From NCBI GenBank assembly GCA_947500875.1, contig CANMUN010000004.1, positions 1-64,000 of the forward strand: a stretch of DNA of 64,000 nt, read 5' to 3'. Under the pieces are notes generated by a model that had not been told where the DNA came from, did not search any database, and saw nothing but the letters and a program-made list of their open reading frames with translations. Both the position numbers and the translations under genes were made by a program. The first letter of the stretch is position 1, and the number at the start of each line of letters is the position of its first letter. This stretch comes from Flavobacteriales bacterium. GTDB lineage: Bacteria; Bacteroidota; Bacteroidia; Flavobacteriales_D; Crocinitomicaceae. Positions 39,307-46,692 of the stretch are shown here, piece by piece.

Positions 39307-39939
39307 CTACAGCTTGATGAAGGGCGCTTGTTCGTAGGATGATGGAACGTAAAAAAAGTACGTGCCTGCAGGAAGAAAATTCAAAGGCAAGGAGAGTTGT
39401 TTGCCGTTAACGGTACCATGAGCCACGGTTTTTCCTTCCATGCTTCGAATCTCATAAGGTAAATGGAAATAGGTTTGCTGGAATTCTATGGATAAAAAAT
39501 CACGGGCAGGATTCGGTGCAATCGAAAAGGATGCTTGGGCGGATAGGCGGTTAATTTCAGCGCTGCCGTAACTAAAATAGCAGGTATCATTGACCAATAA
39601 TTCATTGCCATAGATGAATTCAAACGTGAGTGGCTCGCACCACAAGGCTCCCGTTAGTTCTATCGGATAGTCTTGGGAAGTTTGACCGAGTTGTCCGAAA
39701 TAAAACATGGTGCCCGTGGCTAAGGTGTCGCCTTGACAATTAAAAACAGTGCTAACATAAGGGTAATTTATGAGGGTGTTTTGGCTTCCGTTGAATTGTA
39801 TGCTGGCCCAATAGGCATTGGGCTGCAAGCTATCCGGGTATACTCCTGTGAGGCTAAGATTGGCACAGCCTACTTGAGCTTGACAGCAAATATTGAAAAA
39901 CAACAGGCAGGAAAATAAGAACCTTTGAACTGATGACAT
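39307..39939 (-). CDS. Small secreted protein with T9SS type A sorting domain
   Basis: 210 residues. Signal peptide 1-22 (SVQRFLFSCLLFFNICCQAQ). The mature part (about 23-135) is a single beta-rich domain with several cysteines and no recognised family. The last 75 residues are a type A sorting domain: FSIAPNPARDFLSIEFQ, EIRSMEGKTVAHGTV, LPLNFLPAGTYFFYV. The stop lies two bases before the epimerase start, so they share a transcript. A -7-like box TATCTTCG is at 39959-39952 on the minus strand. Confidence 0.82.
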   Translation of the reverse strand: MSSVQRFLFSCLLFFNICCQAQVGCANLSLTGVYPDSLQPNAYWASIQFNGSQNTLINYPYVSTVFNCQGDTLATGTMFYFGQLGQTSQDYPIELTGALWCEPLTFEFIYGNELLVNDTCYFSYGSAEINRLSAQASFSIAPNPARDFLSIEFQQTYFHLPYEIRSMEGKTVAHGTVNGKQLSLPLNFLPAGTYFFYVPSSYEQAPFIKL

Positions 39940-39995
39940 TGGATTTTTAAACGAAGATAAGAAATGATTTCAGTTTAATGTATGGGCATTTAAAG

Positions 39996-40010
39996 TTGTA
40001 AATTTTACAA
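39996..40010. promoter_or_regulatory. 15-base palindrome, candidate operator
   Basis: TTGTAAA (39996-40002) and TTTACAA (40004-40010) are perfect inverted arms around one T. It lies between divergent genes, 53 bases upstream of the plus-strand -7 box, and resembles binding sites of dimeric regulators such as CRP/FNR-type proteins. The regulator cannot be named. Confidence 0.4.
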
Positions 40011-40042
40011 TTAACGGAGTATTTTGTTGCATTTTCAGCCTC

Positions 40043-40070
40043 TTTGATCTTGAGCCATTGCATATTTTTG
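40043..40070 (+). promoter_or_regulatory. Promoter of the fatty acid hydroxylase gene
   Basis: TTTG at 40043-40046, 16 bp, then a perfect -7 box TATTTTTG at 40063-40070. The ATG is at 40095, giving a leader of about 20 bases. Confidence 0.5.
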
Positions 40071-40094
40071 GTGTGTTCCACTTAAGGTAAATTC

Positions 40095-40739
40095 ATGATG
40101 CAACCTAAGAATAACGGACGAGCAACCTTGTTTTCAAATCCCTATTTGGAGTGGCTTACCAAGTCGCATCCGCTCATCATTTGGGGATTTTACCTTCCGG
40201 TCATAGCCTATTGCCTATACGTGGCATCTTTAATATGGCCTTTTTGGGTTCTTGTGGCGGTATTTTTTTTCGCGGTACTAACTTGGACCTTGTTTGAATA
40301 CCTTGCGCACCGCTTTTTATTTCATTGGGTGAGCAATCGGGTTCGCTCAAAAAAGTTCATATATATCATTCACGGTAACCACCATGAATTTCCGAGGGAT
40401 AGGCAGCGGCTTTTTATGCCCTTAGTCCCGAGCTTAGTGATTTCTTCTTCGTTGTTTGGCGTACAATTCTTGGTATTGGGAAAAGTTGCTTATGCCTTTT
40501 TTCCAGGTTTCATGTTGGGTTATTTGTTGTACGCATCTACCCATTATGCCATCCACGCTTGGGATCCTCCCTTCGCGTTCATGCGGCCTTTGTGGAGAAA
40601 CCACTTGATGCACCATTACCAAGACGAGCATTTGGGTTTTGGTGTGAGCAATTCCTTTTGGGACCGCGTATTTAAAACAGGTTTTGATAAGCATCGATTT
40701 AAAGAAGATCGCGAAAAGGAAAAACTGCTGAAATTTTAA
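40095..40739 (+). CDS. Fatty acid hydroxylase / sterol desaturase superfamily protein
   Basis: 214 residues, about four membrane segments. The histidine boxes that bind the di-iron centre are present: HRFLFH (72-77), HGNHH (93-97), STHYAIH (148-154) and HLMHHYQDEH (170-179). The pattern is that of FA2H-like 2-hydroxylases, so hydroxylation of acyl chains of sphingolipids or other lipids is plausible; Bacteroidota do contain sphingolipids and capnoids. Substrate unproven. Two adjacent ATG codons exist; the first is given. Confidence 0.85.
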   Translation: MMQPKNNGRATLFSNPYLEWLTKSHPLIIWGFYLPVIAYCLYVASLIWPFWVLVAVFFFAVLTWTLFEYLAHRFLFHWVSNRVRSKKFIYIIHGNHHEFPRDRQRLFMPLVPSLVISSSLFGVQFLVLGKVAYAFFPGFMLGYLLYASTHYAIHAWDPPFAFMRPLWRNHLMHHYQDEHLGFGVSNSFWDRVFKTGFDKHRFKEDREKEKLLKF

Positions 40740-40817
40740 GCGAAACTTGATGCGGTTAGTCAATCTTCTACTTGATTTTTCTTAATTTTACGGCAATTCC
40801 ATGGTTGTGACCATCGT

Positions 40818-40848
40818 TTTGGTTAAACTTATGGAATGCATACCTTTA
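40818..40848 (+). promoter_or_regulatory. Promoter of the DUF6580 gene
   Basis: TTTG (40818-40821), 19 bp, TACCTTTA (40841-40848; last base differs from consensus). The ATG follows 11 bases later. There is no riboswitch between this promoter and the gene. Confidence 0.5.
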
Positions 40849-40858
40849 ACGACATAAG

Positions 40859-41425
40859 ATGAAACAAACATTTACGCTACGGTTTGGTATTATTGCAGCG
40901 CTGATTTTCATTGCTGCCCTGAGCAGAGTGCTTCCGCATCCGTACAATTTCACCCCATTAATGGCAATTTCATTGTTCGGTGCAGCCCACTTCACTCGTA
41001 AATGGCAAGCGATTGTTATCCCTTTGGTTGCTACGTGGTTAAGCGATCTTTTCATTAACAACGTGCTTTACCAATCTTCGGATTTCGTTTGGATTTATCA
41101 AGGGTTTTATTGGCAGTACAGCACCTACTTGTTAACCGCTATTCTTGGTTTATTCATGCTCCGAAAGGTCAACGTTTTCAGGGTGCTTGGTAGCAGTTTA
41201 ATGGCAGCATTGTTGTTTTTTGCCGTTTCAAATTTCGGCGTTTGGGTTGGTTCAATGTCCTATCCCCACACCTTGAATGGGCTTTTGACCTGTTATGCGG
41301 CAGGGATTCCATTTTTGGGCGGCACCGTGCTCGGAAATGTGTTCTATGGCGCAGCGTTGTTTGGCCTATTTCACATCTTGCAACACCGTTGGGATGCAAT
41401 AAAGTTACCCCTTCAGTCCAACTAG
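40859..41425 (+). CDS. DUF6580-like putative membrane transport protein
   Basis: 188 residues, about five to six membrane segments. LSRVLPHPYNFTPLMAISLF, ARHFxRKW-type loop and VPLVATWLSDLFINN match the DUF6580 family pattern I remember (F-x-P-x-A-A/I-x-L-F-G-G-A, then P-L-x-A-x-x-x-S-D-L). Its shape resembles the substrate-binding S component of ECF transporters. The gene ends 30 bases before the start of a cobalamin riboswitch transcript, so it may take part in corrinoid or cobalt uptake; this link is from position. It has its own promoter. Confidence 0.7.
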   Translation: MKQTFTLRFGIIAALIFIAALSRVLPHPYNFTPLMAISLFGAAHFTRKWQAIVIPLVATWLSDLFINNVLYQSSDFVWIYQGFYWQYSTYLLTAILGLFMLRKVNVFRVLGSSLMAALLFFAVSNFGVWVGSMSYPHTLNGLLTCYAAGIPFLGGTVLGNVFYGAALFGLFHILQHRWDAIKLPLQSN

Positions 41426-41438
41426 TCATTATTATACC

Positions 41439-41446
41439 TATCTTTA
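41439..41446 (+). promoter_or_regulatory. -7 box upstream of the cobalamin riboswitch
   Basis: TATCTTTA (one mismatch to consensus). Transcription would begin near 41450, just before the riboswitch. Confidence 0.45.
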
Positions 41447-41451
41447 CAGCG

Positions 41452-41612
41452 TTCTTTGGTTTCCGTTCATTCGGAATTAAAAAGGAATCCGGTGGAATTC
41501 CGGAGCTGTGTCTGCAGCTGTAAAGGGTTTAAAAGTGCTCATCATTACCACTGCTAACGCGGGAAGGGATGGCAAACTGACCCTGAGCCAGAAGACTTGC
41601 CCTTGAACAGAG
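41452..41612 (+). ncRNA. Cobalamin (adenosylcobalamin-type) riboswitch
   Basis: The B12 box AGCCAGAAGACTTGCC is at 41586-41601 (consensus AGYCAGRANACCYGCC, two differences). Upstream elements of the conserved core are also readable: AATCCGGTGGAATTCCGG (41487-41504), then GCTGTGTCTGCAGCTGTAA (41505-41523), and GCGGGAAGGGATGGC (41559-41573) before the box. A downstream region (41631-41700) contains TGGG...CCCA pairing that could serve as expression platform, probably acting on translation since no T-run terminator is seen. It controls the T9SS beta-propeller gene at 41724. Confidence 0.9.
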
Positions 41613-41723
41613 AGAAGACTTCAGATTAAAGTTGGACTCGACCCTGGGTAAATTATGCCCAATTGTCGCGTTCTTGCTGATGTTCTTCCTGCAACAGTTT
41701 ATTAACCGTTTAAAAATAGTACC

Positions 41724-42968
41724 ATGAAAAAAGTTCTACTCGTTATTGCATTTAGCCTTTCGCTCGTATCTTTTGGACAAAACTACGTGCATCAGGTTTT
41801 GGTCCTGAATGAAGGATATTACGACTATCAAACAGGAATTCAAGGAGTTCCAGTAACCGTTGGCAGCTTCAATCCTTCCACCCAAACGTATCAAGAAGTA
41901 AACACCATCAACGGTATGCGTTTTTCCTCGGATTTGGTCATCGATGGAGCGGTTTATTATATCGCCGCGGACAGCAAAATTCTTAAATACGACCTCAATA
42001 CCCACGCTCAACTGGCGGAAGTAAACTGTCCAGGCGTAAGAAACTTGGGCGTTTATCAGGGTAAATTGGTGGCAACAAGGGGCGAATACTTAACCACCTA
42101 CAATTCCTATTTGCACGTGTACGATGCGAACACCTTGTCGCTCATTGCAGCCATTGATACGGTTGTGGGTCCGAAATGGGCCGCACAAAACGTGGTGTTG
42201 GACGGAGCAAAAGCCTACATTGCGGTCAACAACGGATACGAATGGGGCAATGAAAAGGGCATTATCGGAGTGTTGGATTTGAATACCTTAACGTATGGTA
42301 ATGAAATCGACCTAGGTCCCGACGGGAAAAACCCGGATAACCTCGTGAAGTACGGAAACTTCCTTTACACGGTCAATAACAAAGATTGGTCTGGTTCTTC
42401 GATTTCCAAAGTTGCATTCGACGGGTCCGTGAACACAACCACCAATCTTGCTGCGGCAACGGGCTGCGGTACTTCGTCGCTGCGCAATGATCAAATCGTT
42501 TATCAAATTTCCATGCAATCCGATCTCAATGCCTTTGATTTAAATGTTATGAATAACATAGGTCCAGTAGTAGGACATCAAACCAATTATTACGAATTAG
42601 CACAAGAGCCGGTTTCCGGGAATTTTTATTGCACTGAAACCGATTACTTAACCTATGGAAAGGTGAATATTTTCGATGCGAACAACCAAGAAATTGCTGA
42701 GTTCAATGCGGGAGTTGCGCCAGGAACGGTCGTGTTCGATGTTCGTTCTTCCGCCAACCTCAATGAAATCTCGGAGGATTTGAAGGTGTTCCCCAATCCT
42801 TGTAAAGACCAATTAACGTTTAACCTTTCAGGGGTAAAACGCCTTATCGACATGCAAGGTAAAACCTTATTCGTTTCTGAGGATTATACGATGGACGTAT
42901 CAGGTTTATCCCCCGGAATTTACGGACTAGACTGCCAAGGGGTGGTTGTGAAAATCGTAAAACAGTAA
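41724..42968 (+). CDS. T9SS-exported beta-propeller protein under B12 riboswitch control (BtuG-like candidate)
   Basis: 414 residues. Signal peptide 1-19 (SLSLVSFGQ). Residues 25-340 show repeated YncE/DUF5074-type blades: VLVLNEGYYDYQTGIQG, AADSKILKYDLNTHAQLAEV, NSYLHVYDANTLSLIAAIDT, GIIGVLDLNTLTYGNEIDLG, GSSISKVAFDGSVNTTTNLA, YGKVNIFDANNQEIAEFNAG. The last 70 residues are a type A T9SS sorting domain (DLKVFPNPCKDQLTFNLSG ... LSPGIYGLDCQG). In Bacteroides the surface beta-propeller BtuG captures cobalamin with very high affinity and hands it to BtuB. Control by a cobalamin riboswitch makes a similar role likely here. No btuB is nearby. Confidence 0.8.
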   Translation: MKKVLLVIAFSLSLVSFGQNYVHQVLVLNEGYYDYQTGIQGVPVTVGSFNPSTQTYQEVNTINGMRFSSDLVIDGAVYYIAADSKILKYDLNTHAQLAEVNCPGVRNLGVYQGKLVATRGEYLTTYNSYLHVYDANTLSLIAAIDTVVGPKWAAQNVVLDGAKAYIAVNNGYEWGNEKGIIGVLDLNTLTYGNEIDLGPDGKNPDNLVKYGNFLYTVNNKDWSGSSISKVAFDGSVNTTTNLAAATGCGTSSLRNDQIVYQISMQSDLNAFDLNVMNNIGPVVGHQTNYYELAQEPVSGNFYCTETDYLTYGKVNIFDANNQEIAEFNAGVAPGTVVFDVRSSANLNEISEDLKVFPNPCKDQLTFNLSGVKRLIDMQGKTLFVSEDYTMDVSGLSPGIYGLDCQGVVVKIVKQ

Positions 42969-42975
42969 CGAGAAT

Positions 42976-43001
42976 AGAGTGGGGCTTTCAGGAGCCCTCT
43001 T
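42976..43001. terminator. Terminator hairpin between convergent genes
   Basis: GGGCT (42982-42986) pairs with AGCCC (42993-42997) around TTCAGG and is followed by TCTTTC. It lies eight bases after the beta-propeller stop, between it and folB. Confidence 0.6.
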
Positions 43002-43355
43002 TCATCCCTCAATCACAATCGAAACCTCTCGGGTATCGCCGTCGATTGGGGGGGAAAGTTTGTGTATTTCTACGCGAAGTTGTTGTATGCCACTAAGTTC
43101 TTGGTATATTCTGGAGAAGATGCGTTGACCCACATGCTCAATCAACTTGGATCGAATGGCCATTTCTTCTTCTACAATTCTTTGAACGGCGCAATAATCC
43201 ACCGTTTCGGATAGTTCATCGCTTACAGCGGCTTTCGAGAAATCGGTGTCAATGCCTACATCTACTACATAATGTCCACCAATACGCGCCTCTTCTTCCA
43301 TGCATCCATGAAAGGCATAACAGCGAATACCCTGAACGTAAATTTTATGCTTCAT
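43002..43355 (-). CDS. folB: Dihydroneopterin aldolase
   Basis: 117 residues, the usual size of the octameric FolB. It splits dihydroneopterin to hydroxymethyl-dihydropterin in folate synthesis. The start IYVQGIRCYAFHGCMEEEAR, the active-site glutamate in FHGCMEEE, the tyrosine in ETVDYCAV and the lysine in VEIHKLSPPI are present. Starts 11 bases inside the gltX end. Confidence 0.92.
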   Translation of the reverse strand: MKHKIYVQGIRCYAFHGCMEEEARIGGHYVVDVGIDTDFSKAAVSDELSETVDYCAVQRIVEEEMAIRSKLIEHVGQRIFSRIYQELSGIQQLRVEIHKLSPPIDGDTREVSIVIEG

Positions 43356-44874
43356 GAAGAATATCAGCGATTTTGGGGAGGTTCTGTTTCATTCGGCTCA
43401 ATACTTCCTCTTTTCCGAGAAACGCACTCACATCAAACATCCCCGGACCGGCGCCAACACCAGTAACGGACAAGCGATACGGGAGCAACACCGCCCCAAT
43501 GCCCAATCCTTTTTCCTCCAAATATTTTTTAAAGGCGGATTCAATAGTTACGGAATTGAACTCAGCAATTCCTTCCAAACGATCCATCCATTCATGCAAA
43601 TAGCCTGTTGTTTCAGCTTTCCATTTTTTACGAATCGTTTCTTGATCAAATTCCCTTGGATTGCCTAAAAAATAAGCACCATCGATTAAGATGTCTTCCG
43701 CAAAAGTGGCCCGTTCTTTCATTAATCCAACTAAGGTTTCCAAGTCCTTGTCCGAAAGGCTCATGGAAGGGTTTGTTGCTTTTAAGCCTCTTGCAAGCTC
43801 TGCATCGGTTTGCATTCGCAACCAACTTTGTTGAAACCACTTCGTTTTTTCCGGATCGAATTTCGCACCTGATTTGGAAACGCGTTCTAAGGAAAAGGCT
43901 TCCACTAACTCATCCAAGGTGAAAATCTCTTGAGGCGTTCCTGGATTCCAGCCCAACAAAGCCAGCATGTTGATAAATGCTTCAGGCAAGTATCCTTTTT
44001 CGCGGTATCCGGAATACAATTCTCCTTCGGCAGTAGTCCAATTGGTCGGAAACACAGGAAAACCTAAGCGGTCACCATCGCGTTTGGAAAGCTTTCCATT
44101 ACCATCCGGCCTAAGCAATAACGGTAGGTGGGCAAATTCAGGGGCATCCCATCCAAAGGCTTGGTAAAGTAGTACATGCAAGGGGGCGGAAGGAAGCCAT
44201 TCTTCCCCGCGAATCACGTGGGAAATATTCATGGTAAAGTCATCCACTACGTTGGCCAAATGGTAGGTGGGCATTCCGTCGCTTTTGAACAATACTTTGT
44301 CATCCAAGTTATTGGTATTCACGACCACCCATCCACGGATGAGGTCATGAAAGCGCACGTCTTCGTTGCGCGGCATTTTCATGCGAATCACATAGGGATC
44401 GCCCTTTGCAAGACGTTCTTCCACCTCGGTTTGGGGTAAGGTCAAGGAATTTTTCATGGAAGTTCGGGTCACGCTGTTGTACTGCCAGTTGGGCATGCCC
44501 ATTTGTTTGGCTTGCTCCCGAATTTGTTCCAATTCTTCAGCAGTATCAAAGGCATAATAAGCTTTTTCATTCGCCACCAGTTCTTCGGCATAGGGACGAT
44601 ACATGGCTTTTCGCTCTGATTGCACATAAGGTCCGAAATCTCCGCCCAATCCAGGTCCTTCACTGGGCATGATGCCACACCAAGAAAGCGCATCCATAAT
44701 GTAATCTTGTGCACCAGGAACAAAACGCGTTTGATCCGTATCTTCTATTCGAATTAAAAAGGTTCCGTTATGTTTTTTGGCAAAGAGGTAATTATAGAGT
44801 GCAGTTCTTACACCTCCCATGTGCAAGGGGCCGGTAGGTGAAGGGGCAAAGCGAACGCGTACGGGTTTTGACAT
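43345..44874 (-). CDS. gltX: Glutamyl-tRNA synthetase
   Basis: 509 residues, class I synthetase charging tRNA-Glu. The HIGH-type motif is APSPTGPLHMGGVRTALYNY (10-29) and the KMSKS-type motif is KLSKRDG (about 262-268). The C-terminal anticodon-binding domain (about 330-505) ends LPYRLSVTGVGAGPGMFDVS, DVLSRM-type. Overlaps folB, forming a two-gene operon. Confidence 0.96.
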   Translation of the reverse strand: MSKPVRVRFAPSPTGPLHMGGVRTALYNYLFAKKHNGTFLIRIEDTDQTRFVPGAQDYIMDALSWCGIMPSEGPGLGGDFGPYVQSERKAMYRPYAEELVANEKAYYAFDTAEELEQIREQAKQMGMPNWQYNSVTRTSMKNSLTLPQTEVEERLAKGDPYVIRMKMPRNEDVRFHDLIRGWVVVNTNNLDDKVLFKSDGMPTYHLANVVDDFTMNISHVIRGEEWLPSAPLHVLLYQAFGWDAPEFAHLPLLLRPDGNGKLSKRDGDRLGFPVFPTNWTTAEGELYSGYREKGYLPEAFINMLALLGWNPGTPQEIFTLDELVEAFSLERVSKSGAKFDPEKTKWFQQSWLRMQTDAELARGLKATNPSMSLSDKDLETLVGLMKERATFAEDILIDGAYFLGNPREFDQETIRKKWKAETTGYLHEWMDRLEGIAEFNSVTIESAFKKYLEEKGLGIGAVLLPYRLSVTGVGAGPGMFDVSAFLGKEEVLSRMKQNLPKIADILHEA

Positions 44875-44888
44875 GGAATAAATTTGGG

Positions 44889-44896
44889 CAAAGTTA
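44889..44896 (-). promoter_or_regulatory. -7 box of gltX-folB
   Basis: Minus-strand TAACTTTG (44896-44889), a perfect match, ends 14 bases before the gltX ATG at 44874. Confidence 0.55.
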
Positions 44897-44941
44897 AGGA
44901 TTCTTAAAAGTTATTTTAGAAAAGTGCTATGGCTATTTTTG

Positions 44942-44973
44942 TTTGATGCAATGCACTACGTTCACTATTTTTG
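44942..44973 (+). promoter_or_regulatory. Promoter abutting the lipoprotein ATG
   Basis: TTTG (44942-44945), 20 bp, TATTTTTG (44966-44973), both perfect. The ATG at 44978 begins four bases after the -7 box, so the mRNA should start at or next to the ATG. It also excludes the earlier ATG codons at 44924 and 44951. Confidence 0.65.
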
Positions 44974-44977
44974 TTCC

Positions 44978-45643
44978 ATGAAGTGGCTCGTTTTATTTGT
45001 TGTACTTCTGGTATTAAATGCCTGCGTAACGGTTGATTATGTGAAGAACATCATACCGATTACCCAAAAACATCATACCATGGCCGTTTTGCCACCAAGA
45101 ACCACCATTGAACGAAAGATTTGGATGACCGACGACCGTTTCGATGAGTTAACCTGGTTAAAACAAGCGCAGTTGCAAGATCAACTTATTCGGTCTTTTA
45201 ACCGCAGAATCAACGAAGGAAAGTGCTTTATTGAGGTTATAGATATCAATACTACAAACGACGTGGCGCTCCCGGCCGGCTATCATGAAGGTAGAATTTC
45301 ATCGAAAGAACTGTGCAAATTACTCAAAGTTGATGCGGTTTTTGAATCCCAAGTTCAAATTCTTGAACCCGTTTCAGAAGCAACAGCCCTGTTCTTTCAA
45401 CAGGCCACCGGGACCACATTAATAACCAATTCCTTGGTGCTCAACGCATCATTGATCGATTCATTAAGCAATGCTCCCCTCTGGACCTTGAATGCTTCGA
45501 AATTTGGGACTCTCGGTTCAATTAAAGCCATCATGTTGAATAAAGTCATTCGAAGAACCACAAGAAATACGCCTTATAATATCAAAAAGAATCCATACCG
45601 AAAATTGTATAAAGCGTATTTAATGCCTGATGATACTCAATAA
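44978..45643 (+). CDS. Putative lipoprotein of unknown function
   Basis: 221 residues. A lipoprotein signal is present: basic start MKW, hydrophobic VLFVVLLVLNAC with the lipobox L-N-A-C (C16), so it is probably lipid-anchored. The body includes HTMAVLPPRTTIERKIW and ELCKLLKVDAVFESQVQILE, resembling proteins that assemble near the outer membrane (a TolB-N/GNA1162-like alpha-beta domain with AVLPP and LL-x-VDAV is possible). Conserved function is not known to me. Start chosen from the promoter position and lipobox. Confidence 0.72.
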   Translation: MKWLVLFVVLLVLNACVTVDYVKNIIPITQKHHTMAVLPPRTTIERKIWMTDDRFDELTWLKQAQLQDQLIRSFNRRINEGKCFIEVIDINTTNDVALPAGYHEGRISSKELCKLLKVDAVFESQVQILEPVSEATALFFQQATGTTLITNSLVLNASLIDSLSNAPLWTLNASKFGTLGSIKAIMLNKVIRRTTRNTPYNIKKNPYRKLYKAYLMPDDTQ

Positions 45644-45679
45644 ATTATTTTTTCGTTGATGATTGTGATCTAGTTATTA

Positions 45680-46627
45680 TCAATTTCCTCTAAACATTTC
45701 CGCTAAAAACCGCCCCTTTCCCGTTGGAAATCCAAGATGCATCATCTTGGCAATGGTTACAGGAATGTCAATCATTTCCGCCTCGGTGCTTATTTCCTTT
45801 TTCTTAGGAATGTCTGGGCCCAAGACCAATAAAGAAATATGACGGCAGCCATCACACCCATCCCCGTGGTTAACAAATCCATTTTTGTGGCCCTCCGTGT
45901 GCCGCCCGTGGTCGTTGGTGATGAACAACGTCGTTTTGTCTTTCAACCGAGGGTTTGCTTGGATGGTATTCCAAATTTCTAAGGCATAGGCATCCGTGTA
46001 TTTAATATTGTCTAGGTATTTTTTCCAATCATTCCCATGACCATTCACATCCACCCCAAGAAGATTAACCAGCATCAAATGAGGAGGTTCCGTGCCGGAT
46101 AATGTTTCCTTTACCTTCACCATCGTTTCACGGTCAGGACCATAACTCAACCCGTTGCCATTGGGTCCGCAGTAGGAATATGGTCGAAATTTATTTTTCC
46201 ACTGCCGGTCTTTTGTATTGGATAATACATTCAATTTTCCTTTACTAGCAATGATTTGAGCATCGGTATTTAAGGCGTGACGTTCCTTGATATAGTATTG
46301 AAACAAGGATGGATTTCTGGGCAATCCTGCACCTACATTTGAGATTCGTTGGTAAATTCCCGTCATCAAGGCGGTATGTCCAGGTACAGTAAAGGTAGGG
46401 CCGTTGTTCCGAAAGTTAGAAAAGAAGGTGCCTTGAGGCATTAAGGTATTACACAGGTTGGGTATGTAGGTACAGGCTGTGTCCCCATACGTTTCGGTAT
46501 ATCTTGGACCATCAATCACCAAAATCACAAAATACTCCGATTGGTACTGAAGCTGCTTTTCTTGAGAAAGCCCTGTAAAAGTTACCCCCGTCATCAGGAG
46601 ATAAAAACCGATGGTAAACCTTGTCAT
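45680..46627 (-). CDS. Secreted alkaline phosphatase-superfamily phosphodiesterase
   Basis: 315 residues. Signal peptide 1-22. The alkaline phosphatase superfamily fold is shown by [17 protein letters not shown] (about 33-49) with the first metal aspartate, [15 protein letters not shown] (about 76-90) with the nucleophile threonine, [20 protein letters not shown] (D and H metal ligands), and [12 protein letters not shown] with the second D-H pair. This is closest to nucleotide pyrophosphatase/phosphodiesterase and sulfatase-like enzymes. Substrate unknown; probably periplasmic. ATG at 46627 is four bases from a perfect -7 box. Confidence 0.85.
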   Translation of the reverse strand: MTRFTIGFYLLMTGVTFTGLSQEKQLQYQSEYFVILVIDGPRYTETYGDTACTYIPNLCNTLMPQGTFFSNFRNNGPTFTVPGHTALMTGIYQRISNVGAGLPRNPSLFQYYIKERHALNTDAQIIASKGKLNVLSNTKDRQWKNKFRPYSYCGPNGNGLSYGPDRETMVKVKETLSGTEPPHLMLVNLLGVDVNGHGNDWKKYLDNIKYTDAYALEIWNTIQANPRLKDKTTLFITNDHGRHTEGHKNGFVNHGDGCDGCRHISLLVLGPDIPKKKEISTEAEMIDIPVTIAKMMHLGFPTGKGRFLAEMFRGN

Positions 46628-46631
46628 GGGG

Positions 46632-46663
46632 CAAAGGTAAGCAAACCGCCTATTGCAGCACAA
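46632..46663 (-). promoter_or_regulatory. Promoter abutting the phosphodiesterase ATG
   Basis: On the minus strand TTG (46663-46661), 21 bp, TACCTTTG (46639-46632), with the ATG at 46627 four bases on. The mRNA is predicted to be leaderless. Confidence 0.6.
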
Positions 46664-46692
46664 CACTTTTATGGATTGGTTGTTTTGAACCT

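Noticed and set aside
41631-41700. Intrinsic terminator as the riboswitch expression platform
   Set aside because: Weak pairing (TGGG with CCCA, TTGC with GCAA) exists, but no T-run follows, so I do not call a terminator; translational control is more likely.
43354-43922. Several plus-strand frames opposite gltX
   Set aside because: All are antisense to a complete glutamyl-tRNA synthetase and show no protein features.
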